A stretch of 64,000 nt of DNA from Telmatactis stephensoni (Eukaryota > Cnidaria > Anthozoa > Actiniaria > Isophelliidae), in the NCBI GenBank assembly GCA_029948255.1, contig JALIZF010001757.1, forward strand, positions 434,001 through 498,000, in the 5' to 3' direction. The position numbers and the translations under genes were made by a program. The notes beneath the pieces were generated by a model. It searched no databases and had not been told where the DNA came from. It saw only the letters and a program-made list of their open reading frames with translations. Positions 1 through 11,524 of the stretch are shown piece by piece. Position 1 is the first letter of the stretch; each line of letters starts with the position of its first letter.

Positions 1-78
1 TCCCTTCACGGAAACTGTGCCTAACACAGGTAACCCAAAGCGCGAGGAAAATTTTCAAATGTAATTTGATATTTGCAG

Positions 79-3000
79 TTGCCATGGTAGGGCTATTATT
101 CCATGGAGAAAGAAAGCTCTTCACATCACAGATCTTCCTTGTTTGAGACTCGTTGGTCTTTGTAAGTCACGAAGATGTGTTATACCAAAGTCTGTAGAGG
201 TGAGTGACTTTTGACAGACGTACGGACGGACGAACAGACGAGCGGACGGACGAACAGACGGACGGACGGACGGACGGACGGACGGACGGACGGACGGACG
301 GACGGACGGACGGACGGACGGACGGACGGACGGACGGACGGACGGACGGACGGACGGACGGACGGACGGACGGACGGACGGACGGACGGACGGACGGACG
401 GACGGACGGACGGACGGACGGACGGACGGACGGACGGACGGACGGACGGACGGACGGACGGACGGACGGACGGACGGACGGACGGACGGACGGACGGACG
501 GACGGACGGACGGACGGACGGACGGACGGACGGACGGACGGACGGACGGACGGACGGACGGACGGACGGACGGACGGACGGACGGACGGACGGACGGACG
601 GACGGACGGACGGACGGACGGACGGACGGACGGACGGACGGACGGACGGACGGACGGACGGACGGACGGACGGACGGACGGACGGACGGACGGACGGACG
701 GACGGACGGACGGACGGACGGACTCACTCACTCACTCACTCAACTCAACTCAACTCACCCACTCACTCACTCACCCACCCACTCACTCACCCACTGAATG
801 ATACTTATGCAAACACATTCAATATCTCACGACTACGTTCACTTTTCTTATCATTTCTTGTCTACTAGCGCTATGTTTCAGTATTGGATTACGAAGCTGG
901 AATAATCGTCTCACCTCCATACAAGGTAATCAAGCTTCTTTATATAAGGTTATCTTGTCCTAATATGGTTATCTATCTCCTCTTTTCAATGTGATCTTTT
1001 CTAAATAAGGCAATATTTTCCATATAAAACTCTACCCTGTCAGTTGCGGCGAAACCTCAAATCTGAAATGTATTTACAAGCCTACGATTATCACTCATCG
1101 AAACTAGATTAATGAGATGGATCAACAGGAATGAAAGGAAAATATCAGATAATTTCTCTCTCTTTTATGTAGGGTGTTTTCTTGAGAGCTGTCTTTAGTT
1201 ACAGGAATTGTTGGCCGGTACGTAAGCTATGTAGTATTCTTATTATTGTTATTACTTTAGGCAAAACTTGCTTAATTATAAGAACAATTTCCGTATCATT
1301 GTGAACACTGCACGATCACGGCGCGGCACGGTTACGGAGGGAATTTTGAATGTTTTCACGACAGAGCGCCGTCCATCGCACACTCATACGATGGAGTAGA
1401 TTTTGTGTGACTGTGAAAACGGCACCGCACAGTCACGGCACGGTTACGACAGGAATTTGAATGTTTTTATAGACATCATGGCACTGACATGGTCAAGGTA
1501 CAGCGCGGTCCGTTTCACACTCATACCAAATCTGCTCTATAGGCATTATAGCACTGACACGGTCAAAGCACAGCGCGAATCCAACTAATACGAAAATAGC
1601 TCTAAATCGAACCAGTGGACATCTATTCAAGTTAAAGGTTTTTGTTTTACTCCGATAACTCATGTTATTATTCCACTAATGAAATTATGGTCAATAGTGT
1701 ACACCATCTCCTTTACCATCTATTAGCTCTGTGTTTTACGGAAATCTAAAACTGTTGAAAGCAACAGAGATTAGAGAGATGTTGAAAGAGGTTGAGGTCA
1801 CTGAGAATGGAACTTGGCGCTAGCCTTTCGCTTATTTGAAGGCTGCGCACTGACCAGTGAACACTTGTTCCTAAAACGCCTTTCGTCTCAAAGATTGCCT
1901 CGACATCCATACAGTTGCTTTCTTTAGCTAACAGTATGTTTTAGAATGGTACGTATTTTCCGTATCTCCGTTTTTCATTGCAGTCCAATGCCACTCTTCT
2001 GGCGTTTATTCATAGGTAAGGGTTTCACGCATCAAATCAATAGCTCTCTTTTTCCCCTAGATTCGTACGATCTGATGTTCTTGTCTTCCGGGAAGACAAA
2101 GCAATGATCGAGCAAACAATAGGCCGCGTTCGATATCTTCTGTCTTGACTGCGAGGCCTTGATCCGATGATACTTCATGTAGATACAAAAATATGATTCC
2201 CAAGTATAATTTAGGGTCACGAATAAACCAGTGTACCATAAATGACGTTTATCCCCATAAGCATATCTTCAGAATTTTGGTTGAAAAATTAGTTAGTTCA
2301 CCACCCAAAAGCGTTACTATAGAATTTACACCATTGTATCCACTTACTTTTTTATAGTTTGGTGATATCTCAGTAGTTTCATTCCAGAAAGTCTCGCTAT
2401 CATGCTAGAATGTTGACATGGCAACGTGGTCTATTGAATCCACACCTGCCCAAGTGCGGGTCCCTAGTCAGTGTGTTTAACTAATAGTTTTACTATTATC
2501 TTTTGCGTTTGTAATATTTGCAGTATATTCCTGGAGTTAGCTTGTAAAGCTTACGTACTATACTACTCATGTAGTCTTGGACCTGCACTTTTAGAGTAAG
2601 TACATCAACGCCACGGTCAAATGGCTGCGCATGCGCCAGATTTCGCGGGCTTTTGCGCGGCCGCGTCTTTACCACAGGGGGCCCGCGAAATATTAAATAA
2701 AAACGTATCTTATTTGTTTCTTTGGCCGGGAATCCTGTGTTTTGTAAGGACGAACAAAAATAGCCTTTACCACAGTAAACCCAGATACAATATATATGAA
2801 AATGATGCCAGTTGAAGAAAAATGGAAAATTCTTATCGGTAAGACACTTGATGCGACATGAGCTTTAATCAGGTATTTTAAAATTTGCAAGACAGAAAAA
2901 TAATTACTATAGCTGGAAAAACAAAAAAGCATTAGCATTAGCAAAAAAGTGAAGTTTGAAGTGAATGAATCCAAAACTCGCGAGAAAATGAATTTTTAAA

Positions 3001-4933
3001 TAGTGCGAATTCGTAAGAAAACCTGTTAGACATCTGTTACAAATTTCTTCGTGAGTTTTGAGTTCAAACTGGCTTCACAATTTTTCTCATTTTGACGTGC
3101 TCTTTCCAGCTATGGTAATTATATTTCTGTCATGTGACTTTTGGAATTACATGATATAAGCTCAATGTTTTGGCATTGTGTTCCTCGCTCACTGAAAAGA
3201 TCGCATCAGTCGTAGAAACGTTTTGCACTCTTGTTTTTGTCTGAATTACCTCATATTCTAAATATATCTTAAAGACGCTGAATACGCCTGAATACACAAG
3301 AGTTTAATTAATTAAATTGAATTTAACACGATTTTTTTCTGTTTTCAGATCTGGGTCTACGATGGATGCAGTAGCTAACATGGTATGACCCACAATTTTT
3401 GTTTAAACGTTTTTTAGCAACAGCACGTTTGTAGTTGTAGTGTATAAATCACTTGAGTTGCGCAATGGTCTACCACTCTCCTTTCGCTAAACAACATCGT
3501 CCGGGTTTAGTTTTCTCCCATGGCACGAAGGTTTTTCTCTAGATAGGGTTTTTTTACTTGGCGAGTAAAGCCAGCCGAATGATAATATGCAGTGATTGCT
3601 TTGTACGTCACAAAATACTGACAGGCCTGTACAGCGCATGCTCAGACGAAATGGGTCGAAAGCCCGCCGAGTGAACACTGGAACGAGTAGGTTTTTTTAT
3701 TTTGTTTTATTTGTTTTATTTGTTTTGTTTCGTTTTGTTTTTGTTTGTTTGTTCATTGTTTTTGTTTTTTGTTTTTTTGTTTTGCTTTCGAATAAATCAA
3801 CCGAGTGTTGTACAAAGAGGGATTATGCTTCTGGGCGTATTATCCATCAGGTTCCATGTGCACGAAGGGTGAATAGGGCTATCTGTTAGGTAAACCCTTA
3901 TTCAATGGATAGATTTATTGGAAACGCCATATAATTATCAATTAATAATTATAATTATCCAGTGGAGAAAATTAATTAATAATTATAATCAAAAATAATT
4001 AATTATTATAATTTAATTAATTAATTTTTTTTTTATCAATTACGTTGTAAACTTAGACGTTTGTTTTAAGTATTGAAATAAAGACCTTTATTGATAGCGC
4101 TTTCCACACTTCGCGTAATTGAGGAAAAGCAAATGATTCGTAATCTATCTTTCAAAAAAACACGTCCAAACCGCGTATTTCAGTCGACAGAAAACTTGAC
4201 CGACGAATATTGATCCTTTACCCGCATTGAATATATTGGATTCGTCAGTGACGAATGATTCATATCAGTTTAAATTGGGCCAATATCGTTGGAACGATTA
4301 TCAACTTCTTTTTTTTATGTTTTAGGATGAGATTGAAGTGCTGAATCGTTTGGGTGTTCATTTTTCTGATGCTGCAATTGTACAGGTAAAACTAGGCAAG
4401 AATGATTGAATAAGTGAATGGTTGAATAAATCAACGAATGAATGAAATGTGAATGGTAGGAGAGAATAGGAGATGCTTATGGAGGAAAATAAGTGGATGG
4501 GAAATGTATTACTGAATCAAGTAAGAGGGTGAATAAGGATGTATGCATTAATGTAATTTGTAAGCATAGATGAGTACACAGCAAGAGAAACGGAATGGAA
4601 AGAATGGACTATTTGTCATTTTTCTTCTCTCTCGTCCCATCTAGCACTTTGTGGAGATCATCAAACAGCACCAAATAGACTCCCGTTGTCATGGCAACGA
4701 AGGTAAGGTCATACCGAGTCACTCCTTCCACCGTCCAGCTTTTTTGTTTGGGCTTACTGTGCCCTTTCCGAGTGACACGGTATCACTAATATTGATACAG
4801 GCAATGATAGCAACGAATAATTAAATTAACTGAACAGTTTCATTTTTACTTTATAGAACTCAAAGCCCAGACAATTATCAGTGACCTTTCGAAGTGTGCA
4901 AAGTACCGAAATCTGGCCCCTTTTGAGACATAA
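79..4933 (+). CDS. 3' part of an unrecognised multi-exon gene (eight exons)
   Basis: Eight exons with GT-AG borders join in one open frame: 79-199, 869-925, 1173-1217, 1984-2015, 3349-3382, 4326-4385, 4645-4702 and 4857-4933 (TAA stop). Donors are strong (gtgagt, gtacgt, gtaagg) and most acceptors are pyrimidine-rich. Phases agree at every junction, including the 32-nt exon that ends in phase 2 and the 34-nt exon that starts by completing an Arg codon. The visible part is about 160 aa. Readable segments include GVFLRAVFSYRNCWP and the C-terminus SKCAKYRNLAPFET. I do not recognise the family and see no signal peptide or membrane segment. The 5' part lies outside the window: the frame has a stop at 62-64, so exon 1 here must begin at the acceptor at 78. 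The intron at 200-868 holds the GGAC microsatellite. The gene is convergent with the GPCR. Gene existence is well supported; function is unknown. Confidence 0.8.
212..795. repeat. (GGAC)n microsatellite followed by (ACTC)n
   Basis: Imperfect units from 212 are followed by about 117 uninterrupted GGAC units (about 257-723) and then ACTC/ACCC tetramers to 795. The tract lies inside intron 200-868 of the flanking gene. Long ORFs in four frames across it (PSVR or DGRT repeats) are by-products of a stop-free tetramer. Confidence 0.97.
1305..1602. repeat. Tandem copies of MITE family A
   Basis: Two or three adjacent degenerate copies carry the family's terminal block CACACTCATACGA and internal CGGCACGGTTACG and ATGGCACTGACA motifs. 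The clearest copy is about 1394-1545. The same family recurs at 8604, 27681 and, as a fragment, about 41705. It sits in intron 1218-1983 of the left gene. Confidence 0.75.
2866..3155 (+). repeat. Dispersed TIR repeat family B, copy 1
   Basis: About 290 bp with internally inverted ends (ATAGCTGGAAA near 2909, TTTCCAGCTATGGTAATTA near 3105). A reverse-complement copy lies at 40085-40420 and shares the CCAAAACTCGCGAGAA core and the GACTTTTGGAATTACATGAT end. A GC-rich block at 2622-2660 (CTGCGCATGCGC, then AGATTTCGCGGGCTT) precedes it, and a matching inverted block lies at 40752-40790. It lies in an intron of the left gene. Confidence 0.7.
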
Positions 4934-4967
4934 CGTACAAGGGAAGTATTCACGTTATAAAAGTAAC

Positions 4968-5215
4968 CTCTGTAATCCGGTCACCTCTGTTATACGGACA
5001 CTTCTATACAACGGACAATTTCTTGACAACAGAATAAAATCGCCGCATAGATTAAAACCTTCGAAAATGGACACCTCTATAATACGGACGCCTCTATAAT
5101 ACGGACATGCATTTCTATAATAACGGACAGTCTGTTGGTCCATACAAATAAAATTTCGATAAGTTACCTTACTAAGGATACCTCTCTAAAAACCGGACAC
5201 TTTGGTTCCCTGTAC
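4968..5215. repeat. Minisatellite, 17-bp unit, 3' of the left gene
   Basis: Diverged repeats of a unit close to ACCTCTATAATACGGAC start 35 bp after the stop codon at 4933. The same unit, as ACCTCTAGAATACAGAC, forms the arrays at 9195-9975 and 14385-15078. The two predicted poly(A) signals fall within this stretch, so part of it is probably 3' UTR. Confidence 0.75.
5033..5038 (+). promoter_or_regulatory. Candidate polyadenylation signal
   Basis: AATAAA lies 100 bp after the stop of the left gene. A second AATAAA lies near 5148. The choice between them is inference. Confidence 0.4.
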
Positions 5216-5228
5216 TAATCAATGATAT

Positions 5229-5402
5229 TGTCATGAGAACCTGGTAACCAGGCGACATTATGGTAACCAAGTGAAATCACTATGGTAACAAGGTGGCACC
5301 ACTATGGTGACCAGGAGACATTGCTATAGTAACCAAGAGACATTGCTATGGTAACCATGAGATATCACTGTGGTAACCAAGTGAGGTCACTGTGGCAACT
5401 CT
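5229..5402. repeat. Degenerate 22-bp tandem repeat
   Basis: About eight imperfect units resembling CTATGGTAACCAAGAGACAT lie in the interval between the two convergent genes. Confidence 0.8.
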
Positions 5403-5557
5403 GCACGTCAAATAGAACAGAAATTTTAAAATGGGTGATTTTAATGTTTTATATTTTTGTGAATAGCTGAATAATTGTAAAAAATAATTATTTGAAATAT
5501 ATGCTATGAATTTGAGTGCCTTTGTTCCTCCAAGTTTTCACGTCATGTAAACCTGCG

Positions 5558-5563
5558 TTTATT
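5558..5563 (-). promoter_or_regulatory. Candidate polyadenylation signal of the GPCR gene
   Basis: TTTATT on the plus strand reads AATAAA on the minus strand, about 270 bp after the GPCR stop. A second candidate is at 5641-5646. Confidence 0.35.
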
Positions 5564-5834
5564 GTATTTTGCTTTGGCCTACTCGACCTTTTTCCCGAAA
5601 TTCTTCTGTACTTTGAGTTTTGCACTTAATATATCTTCGCTTTATTGAGTTGTCACTTTGTTCGACCATAGTATAAAGACTCAATAGCGTACTGCTCATA
5701 AAGAGTGCTTTTCTCGCACTAGAAACACACAGATATAAATATGATTCACTGTTAATAGAAATCGTTTTTCTTTGGGAGTGTTCTTTGATGGTATTTAGCG
5801 AGTACAAACAAATTTAACCAAGCTAAAGTCGTTT

Positions 5835-7744
5835 CTAACTATTAGTTTTACATTCCGATACAAGAACCGTATCCGCTGCGACAGTTAAATGTTCACTTCC
5901 ACCATTTCCATTCTTGCTCTTAGTATTATTATTGGCCAAGAACATTGCACTTTCTTTCTGTACGAGTTTCCTTGGACACATGAGCTTTTTGCACGCTCGT
6001 TTTAAGTCTTGGTTCATTACTGTGTACAAAATTGGATTTATGGCCGACTTTGAGTACATGAGGAAGAGAAAACCCTTAAAGTATTCCACGTCGACTTTGA
6101 TAGAGGAGAATTTGAGGAGAGTCATAACAATAAAGAAGGGAACCCAACAAATTAGAAAAATTCCACCAATCAGAGCCAATAGCGCAACAACTCGCAACTC
6201 TTTCTTACGAGTCTTCGACGAACAGGAATTCTGAAAAAGCGAGTTCTCAATGCGCATGCGCTTTATCTGTTCTCTTGCCGTGAAGAAAATATTCCCATAA
6301 CTCCAGCCCATTATAATCGAAGGAATGATGACGACAAATAGCCATAATGCACAAATGTAAGCAACTTCCGCTTGGTAGTACTCCTTAGCGACCGCTCCAC
6401 TTTTGCATATAATATCCGGTGTCCGCCAGAAGATTGGCGGACAAGAAATCACTATACTGCCAACCCAAAGCCCAGTGATGACTTTCCGCGCATGCGCAGG
6501 AGTCATAGTAGTCATATAATGGAAAGGTTTGACAATGACGAAATATTGGTTCATTGCGACTGCGCAGAGATTGAAGACTGACGCAGCGCCAAAGAGAACT
6601 CCAAAAGGCGTGGTTACGTAGCAAATAGAGCTGTGTGGGTACCAGTTCCTCTCGAGCGTAGAGACTAAAGTGGTAGACATCTTGAGTAGAGCGTGTAGTA
6701 GATCTGATATGGACATACTGACAAGGAATCTAGAAAAACGAAGAGCAAACGTTATATAAAAGCTATTGGAAGATAAGGTCTCGTCCAAAGATATCCCTGT
6801 CTGTGAACCAATAATATTGGGCTTCCTGTGTTAAAATACTCGTAGCTTTCAAGTGTAAATGCGAAAATTGTTGCAACGCGACTGTATATATTTTTCAAAC
6901 TTGTCGTTTTTGATCCGTCAATCATCCTTGGGGGGTGAAGGTTATTTCAAATCAACCAATGAGTGAACAAATTCACTGGGTGGCAATACAGTTTAGTTCA
7001 GTAGTCTACTCTACTCTACTCTGCTCTACTCTACTCTACTTTACTCTACTCTACTCTACTCTACTCTACTCTACTCTACTCTACTCTACTCTACTCTACT
7101 CTACTCTACTTTACTCTACTCTACTCTACTCTACTTTTACTTTTACTTAACTTAAATTAACTTACCTAAACTTAACTTTATTAGTTTACTCTACTCTACT
7201 CTACTCTACTCTACTCTACTCTACTCTACTCTACTCTACTCTACTCTACTCTACTCTACTCTACTCTACTCTACTCTACTCTACTCTACTCTACTCTACT
7301 CTACTCTACTCTACTCTACTCTACTCTACTCTACTCTACTCTACTCTACTCTACTCTACTCTACTCTACTCTACTCTACTTTACTTTACTTTACTTTACT
7401 TTACTTTACTTTACTTTACTTTACATCACGTCAGCAAAAATACGCAGACTCAGTGTTGCATTTCTCACCTAGGTGTGAATAAGACAATGAACAGTGCATA
7501 CTGAGTCTGCGTATGCCGTTTCTGCTTCCGTCGCTCGCAAAAACCGGGCTTAAGTCTACACTCACATATTGATAACATTATGCAGCTGGGGGGTTCTGTG
7601 AATAACCCAACATACAAGTCCATTTGCTGTAATCGCCACAAAAATGACGGCAGCCAAAAATGACACTTGAACAGTAACAGTGAAATCCACATGTGAGACT
7701 GCTGACTGATTACTGCTTGTGCTCGCAGAAACATTTAGGTCCAT
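5835..7744 (-). CDS. Class A (rhodopsin-like) GPCR, two coding exons
   Basis: Plasma-membrane seven-helix receptor. Coding exons are 7744-7566 and 6729-5835. The donor (AT, then gtgag) and acceptor (tctag) join in phase 2 to give a 357-aa protein that reads smoothly through TM2. Landmarks: N-glycosylation sites at N4 and N12; TM1 Asn41 (ANGLV); TM2 Asp69 (SISDLL); Cys96 and Cys168, the likely extracellular disulphide; CWVP at 254-257; NPILY at 291-295; a palmitoylatable CKKLMC after it. The DRY motif is replaced by NQY at 120-122. The start ATG follows a 5' UTR whose 3' splice site (ctttttcag) ends at 7771. The intron at 6730-7565 is largely a CTCTA microsatellite. The overall pattern suits the amine/melatonin-like orphan receptors that are numerous in anthozoans; the ligand cannot be inferred. 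Confidence 0.9.
7003..7424. repeat. (CTCTA)n microsatellite with (CTTTA)n tail
   Basis: Pure pentamer blocks at about 7003-7135 and 7186-7380, separated by a TTAACTTA-rich spacer, and ending in CTTTA units. It lies inside the GPCR intron. Confidence 0.97.
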
Positions 7745-7847
7745 CGGTGTGGTGTTATAAATCTCTATAACTGAAAAAGTAAATAGATAAAAATGCGATT
7801 GTTAAGATAAAACATCTTTAGATAGCTGTTTAGGAAATTTTTAATCA

Positions 7848-7985
7848 TCCTCCCTCCCTCCCTCCCTCCCTCCCTCCCTTCCTCCCTCCCTCCCTCCCTC
7901 CCTCCCTTCCTCCCTTCCTCCCTCCCTTCCTTCCTTCTTTCTTCCTTCCCTCCCTCCTTCCTTCCTTCCTCCCTCATTCCCTTCC
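7848..7985. repeat. (CCCT)n/(CCTT)n polypyrimidine tract
   Basis: Polypyrimidine tetramers on the plus strand, probably in the 5' UTR intron of the GPCR gene. The minus-strand ORF across it is a low-complexity shadow. Confidence 0.9.
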
Positions 7986-8603
7986 TTTCTGCTTTCTTTC
8001 TATCGTTGATTTCTTTTTCTCTTTTTTCTCTTTTCTTTATTTGGATTTCAAATTTTTCGTGCAAAAAAGGGAAAAACCTTTAAAACGCATCAAAGGAGCA
8101 CTTGGATAAAAATCAGTCAAAACTGCAAATGAGTTGAAAAGTGCTTAAAGTTAATTTTCTCTCGGAACTAAATAATTACCCAAAAATATTTTCTTCAAGG
8201 GCGAAAACAATTAAATATTTTAGCAATGAAATTGGGAGTAGATGACGTTAATTTCTGAACATAATAAGTTTTTTATTACCGATTTTCGCCCAAGTCTTGT
8301 GAATTTAAATTGATACTTTTGGTTTGTGTATTAGTTAGTTGTTATTCAAAGTTGTACTTGAGATATTTTATATATTTTATAGCTCACTTAAAAATATGGT
8401 TACTCAGAATTCACAAAATTGTCACAATTCTCCAAACAGATGATAAAATTAATCCTCATCACTTTGAAATAATACCTTCAAAATGAAGTTTTCTTTCCGA
8501 GCGACATTAATCACTGCCAACATTCAAAACAGCTCAAAATTGTTCAATTCACGCCATGATGACCAATTCAATCATTCAAAGTTCGCGGTAATCAATTTGC
8601 TTA

Positions 8604-8740
8604 GAGCAGATTTCGTATGAGTGTGTGCCGTGCCGTGACCGTGTCAGTGCCGTGATGTCTATAAAAAACATTCGAAATTCCTGCCGTAACCGTGCCGTGA
8701 CCGTGCGGTGCCGTTTTCACACTCATACGAAATTTTTTCT
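8604..8740. mobile_element. MITE family A, best-preserved copy
   Basis: A perfect 16-bp terminal inverted repeat, ATTTCGTATGAGTGTG at 8610-8625 and its complement at 8718-8733. Outside it is GAGCAGA, which also occurs (as TCTGCTC) at the ends of the copies near 1543 and 27800. It has no coding capacity. The superfamily is unknown. Confidence 0.8.
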
Positions 8741-9194
8741 ATTACAAGAACATTCGTGTTTGCAAGAAACGCGATCGAAGTTCGCTCATTTATTTACTCA
8801 TTCGTTCACAAATCACTCATATTTGGTTCTTAACTGAGGCAGCTAACATATTGTTATGTTGGGCTTCTCTTGATTAATTTGAGCCTAGAGGTTAAGTTCA
8901 AAGACACCGACCTCTTATAATAAATTACCTTTTATCCACTATCTGCGATAGCCGAGACACAATTCTAAAAGCGGCAAATTTGTCACGTCCCACCTCTGCC
9001 ACCACTGCGCTTTCTAATTAGTTTTAAATCCCTTTTAGTTTAGAACCTATAGTCTTAATTAGATTTCGTGCAAACGTGGAATGTATGTGTATAATGTGTT
9101 TTATCTCATTGTCGCGGAGATTATGTTAGTATTTGGGTTAACGCCTTTACGTTAGAGTCTCCTCAGTCTTACATGCAAACGAAAACACCTAAAA
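8741..9194. other. Intergenic, nothing recognised
   Basis: AT-rich DNA with no supported exon, RNA gene or repeat on either strand. Confidence 0.5.
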
Positions 9195-9975
9195 TACATA
9201 CAGCTCTAGAATACAGACACCTTTGATACTTCGATAAGTTTACTCCTAAAAATAGTTTTCACTAATACTAGGAGATTAACAAAATAAATGAATAAATAAA
9301 TAATAAATACAAAGTAATAGAAATTTGCCTCTAGAATACAGACACCTCTAGAATACAGACACCTCTAGAATACAGACACCTCTAGAATACAGACATCTCT
9401 AAAATACAGACACCTCTAGAATACAGACATCTCTAGAATACAGACATCTCTAGAATACAGACACCTCTAGAATACAGACATCTCTAGAATACAGACATCT
9501 CTATAACTCTGTAATACAGACGATTCTATAATACAGACACCTCTAGAATAGACACCTATAATACAGGGACCTCTATGATATAGACACTTCTAGAATGCAG
9601 ACACCTCTAGAATACAGACACCACTAGAATACAGACACCTCTACAATAAAGACACCTCTGGAATACAGACACCTCTAGAATACAGACACCTCTAGAATAC
9701 AGACACCTCTAGAATACAGACACCTCTAGAATACAGACACCTCTAGAATACAGACACCTCTAGAATATAGACACCTCTAGAATACAGACACCTCTAGAAT
9801 ACGGACACCTCTAGAATACGGACACCTCCAGAATACAGACACCTCTAGAATACAGACACCTCTAGAATACAGACACCTCTAGAATACAGACACCTCTAGA
9901 ATACAGACACCTCTAGAATACAGACACCACTAGAATACAGACACCTCTAGAATACAGACACCTCGATAATACATA
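9195..9975. repeat. 17-bp minisatellite array 1
   Basis: About 40 copies of ACCTCTAGAATACAGAC with scattered variants (ATACGGAC, ACATCTCTAG). The centre is regular and the edges degenerate. It shares its unit with the arrays at 4968 and 14385. Confidence 0.95.
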
Positions 9976-10089
9976 TAATAATCATCCCGTTATACGTACC
10001 TCTATAGTATATAAAATAGTATATAAACACCTTAATATAAACACGTATAGATACTGCTATGTACACATCTCTTTTAAACGACTCTCTAG

Positions 10090-11002
10090 GTCACCTGGTG
10101 GTTGTTTATGGCTGCTAAAGTCTTATTCTGTTCGAGAAGCGCCACTACAGTAGATATCTTTTTTCATGTTCAAAGTCTATCAGTGAGATTGGTTCTATCA
10201 ATTTCTTTTCAAATCAAAAAAGGTTTAGCTTATCGTTATTATCGAAAGCTATCATGGTTTTTAAAATATTTGCGATGTACCGCGTGTTCTGATTGGCTGA
10301 CAATCTTGTTGATATCAGGGTGAGTCATGTTCATTCAAAACCGTCAAAATTTTTTTATCGATGTATGAAACACCTGTTTTTATACTGAAGAAACAGAAAA
10401 CGCGCGCGCGTGCTGTGTGCAGATTTAGAGCACGCGGGGATTGATCAGAACACGAGAGAAGTGGTAAGAAGCACGAGGCGTAGTCGAGCACAGCGGGCAA
10501 GTTTTCTATTTCTTTTATAAAATACAACATGGTTTTCAAGCAAATTCAGTGTTCATTTACACTGACAAAAAATTCGAAAAGTGCGCGCGCGTGCTGTGTG
10601 TACATATTTAGAGTTCACAGTATACGCGTCCTTCGGCCAATGAGAGCGCGCGTTATATGCTTTGAATTGTAATTGTGTTCCTAAACCTGCTGTTTTTGTG
10701 CTTTAAATCTTCCCGTTTGTCTATATCACCGTACAGAGACACCAACAAGTGGTTTTATATTAATTGAATAAAGTTTTTCATATTAATTTTATAAGATATT
10801 TTAACGGTCTTAAATGTGCGTGACTGCCTGATATAAACACGGTTGTCAGCCAATCAGCACCAGCGTTATATCGCAAATGTTTTAAGAATAACGATCATTT
10901 ACGATAGTGGTTCCGATAAAACTGGAAACGCTCATTTTTGATTTGAAAGGAAATTGCTAGAAACCAATCTCACTGATAAAGTCTCGTTATTATACAGGTG
11001 AC
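10090..11002. mobile_element. Fold-back element C, about 0.9 kb
   Basis: Ends are GTCACCTG at 10090-10097 and CAGGTGAC at 10995-11002. Diverged arms of about 200 bp (10115-10325 against 10820-11000) pair, for example TGATTGGCTGACA with TGTCAGCCAATCA. The centre carries two copies of a GCGCGCGTGCTGTGTG block (about 10398 and 10584). ORFs here are shadows. Confidence 0.75.
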
Positions 11003-11265
11003 AACAAGCAAGGGCCGATGCCGGCCGCAAAATGTATGTGACGTCGCGTGACCTGTTACAGGGTAAAAACATTGACTATGTCACGCAAATGAATTGTCAC
11101 TGCGAACCTGATCCTGCGTCACGTCCTTGCGACTTTTTCATAAGCATTGAGATCGTGGTTTAGAATGAGCGTGACCATTCTACTATAGTATCAGAACATT
11201 TACTGTCACGTAAGTGAATTGTCACTGTCACGCCCTTCCGATTTTCCCCTTAGCGTTGAGACCCT

Positions 11266-11391
11266 CAGGCCTAGTTGGGACGCCGTATCAGCCATGTGCC
11301 ATGTGCAACGAAATACAGGAAAAGCTCCGCGTATAAATATATGAATTAAGAACGGCACATGGATGGTCGACGGTGTCTGAACTAGGCCTTA
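11266..11391. mobile_element. Short TIR element D
   Basis: CAGGCCTAGTTGGGACGCCG at the left and the complement of AAGGCCTAGTTCAGACACCG at the right match at 16 of 20 positions. The length is 126 bp. It is adjacent to the 18S fragment. Confidence 0.6.
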
Positions 11392-11420
11392 GGGGTTTTG
11401 AAGTGAGATTATTCTTAACT

Positions 11421-11524
11421 GGCTTACCGTGGTTGCGACGGAAAACGGAGAATTAGGAATTGATTCCGGAGAGGGAGCCTGAGAAACGGCTACCACATCC
11501 AAGGAAGGCAACAGGCGCGCAAAA
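11421..11524 (+). pseudogene. 18S rRNA fragment, sense orientation
   Basis: The stretch from 11462 (GATTCCGGAGAGGGAGCCTG) through CCACATCCAAGGAAGGCA to GGCGCGCAAA matches the universally conserved 5' domain of eukaryotic small-subunit rRNA almost base for base. The 40 bp before it (GGCTTACCGTGGTTGCGACG) also align, with more mismatches. Homology stops abruptly on both sides, so this is an isolated piece of about 100 bp and not a ribosomal gene. Origin (retroposition, repair patch or capture by a repeat) is unknown. Confidence 0.88.

Noticed and set aside
167..801. Four 180-197-aa ORFs on both strands (PSVR and DGRT repeats)
   Set aside because: They are translations of the GGAC/ACTC microsatellite, which happens to lack stops.
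7765..8064. 99-aa minus-strand ORF rich in Arg, Glu, Gly
   Set aside because: Low-complexity translation of the CCCT/CCTT tract.
9195..9975. CRISPR-like regular repeats
   Set aside because: Contiguous 17-bp units with no spacers, in an animal genome; a minisatellite.
11421..11524. A complete ribosomal RNA gene
   Set aside because: Only about 100 bp align; neighbouring sequence is unrelated.
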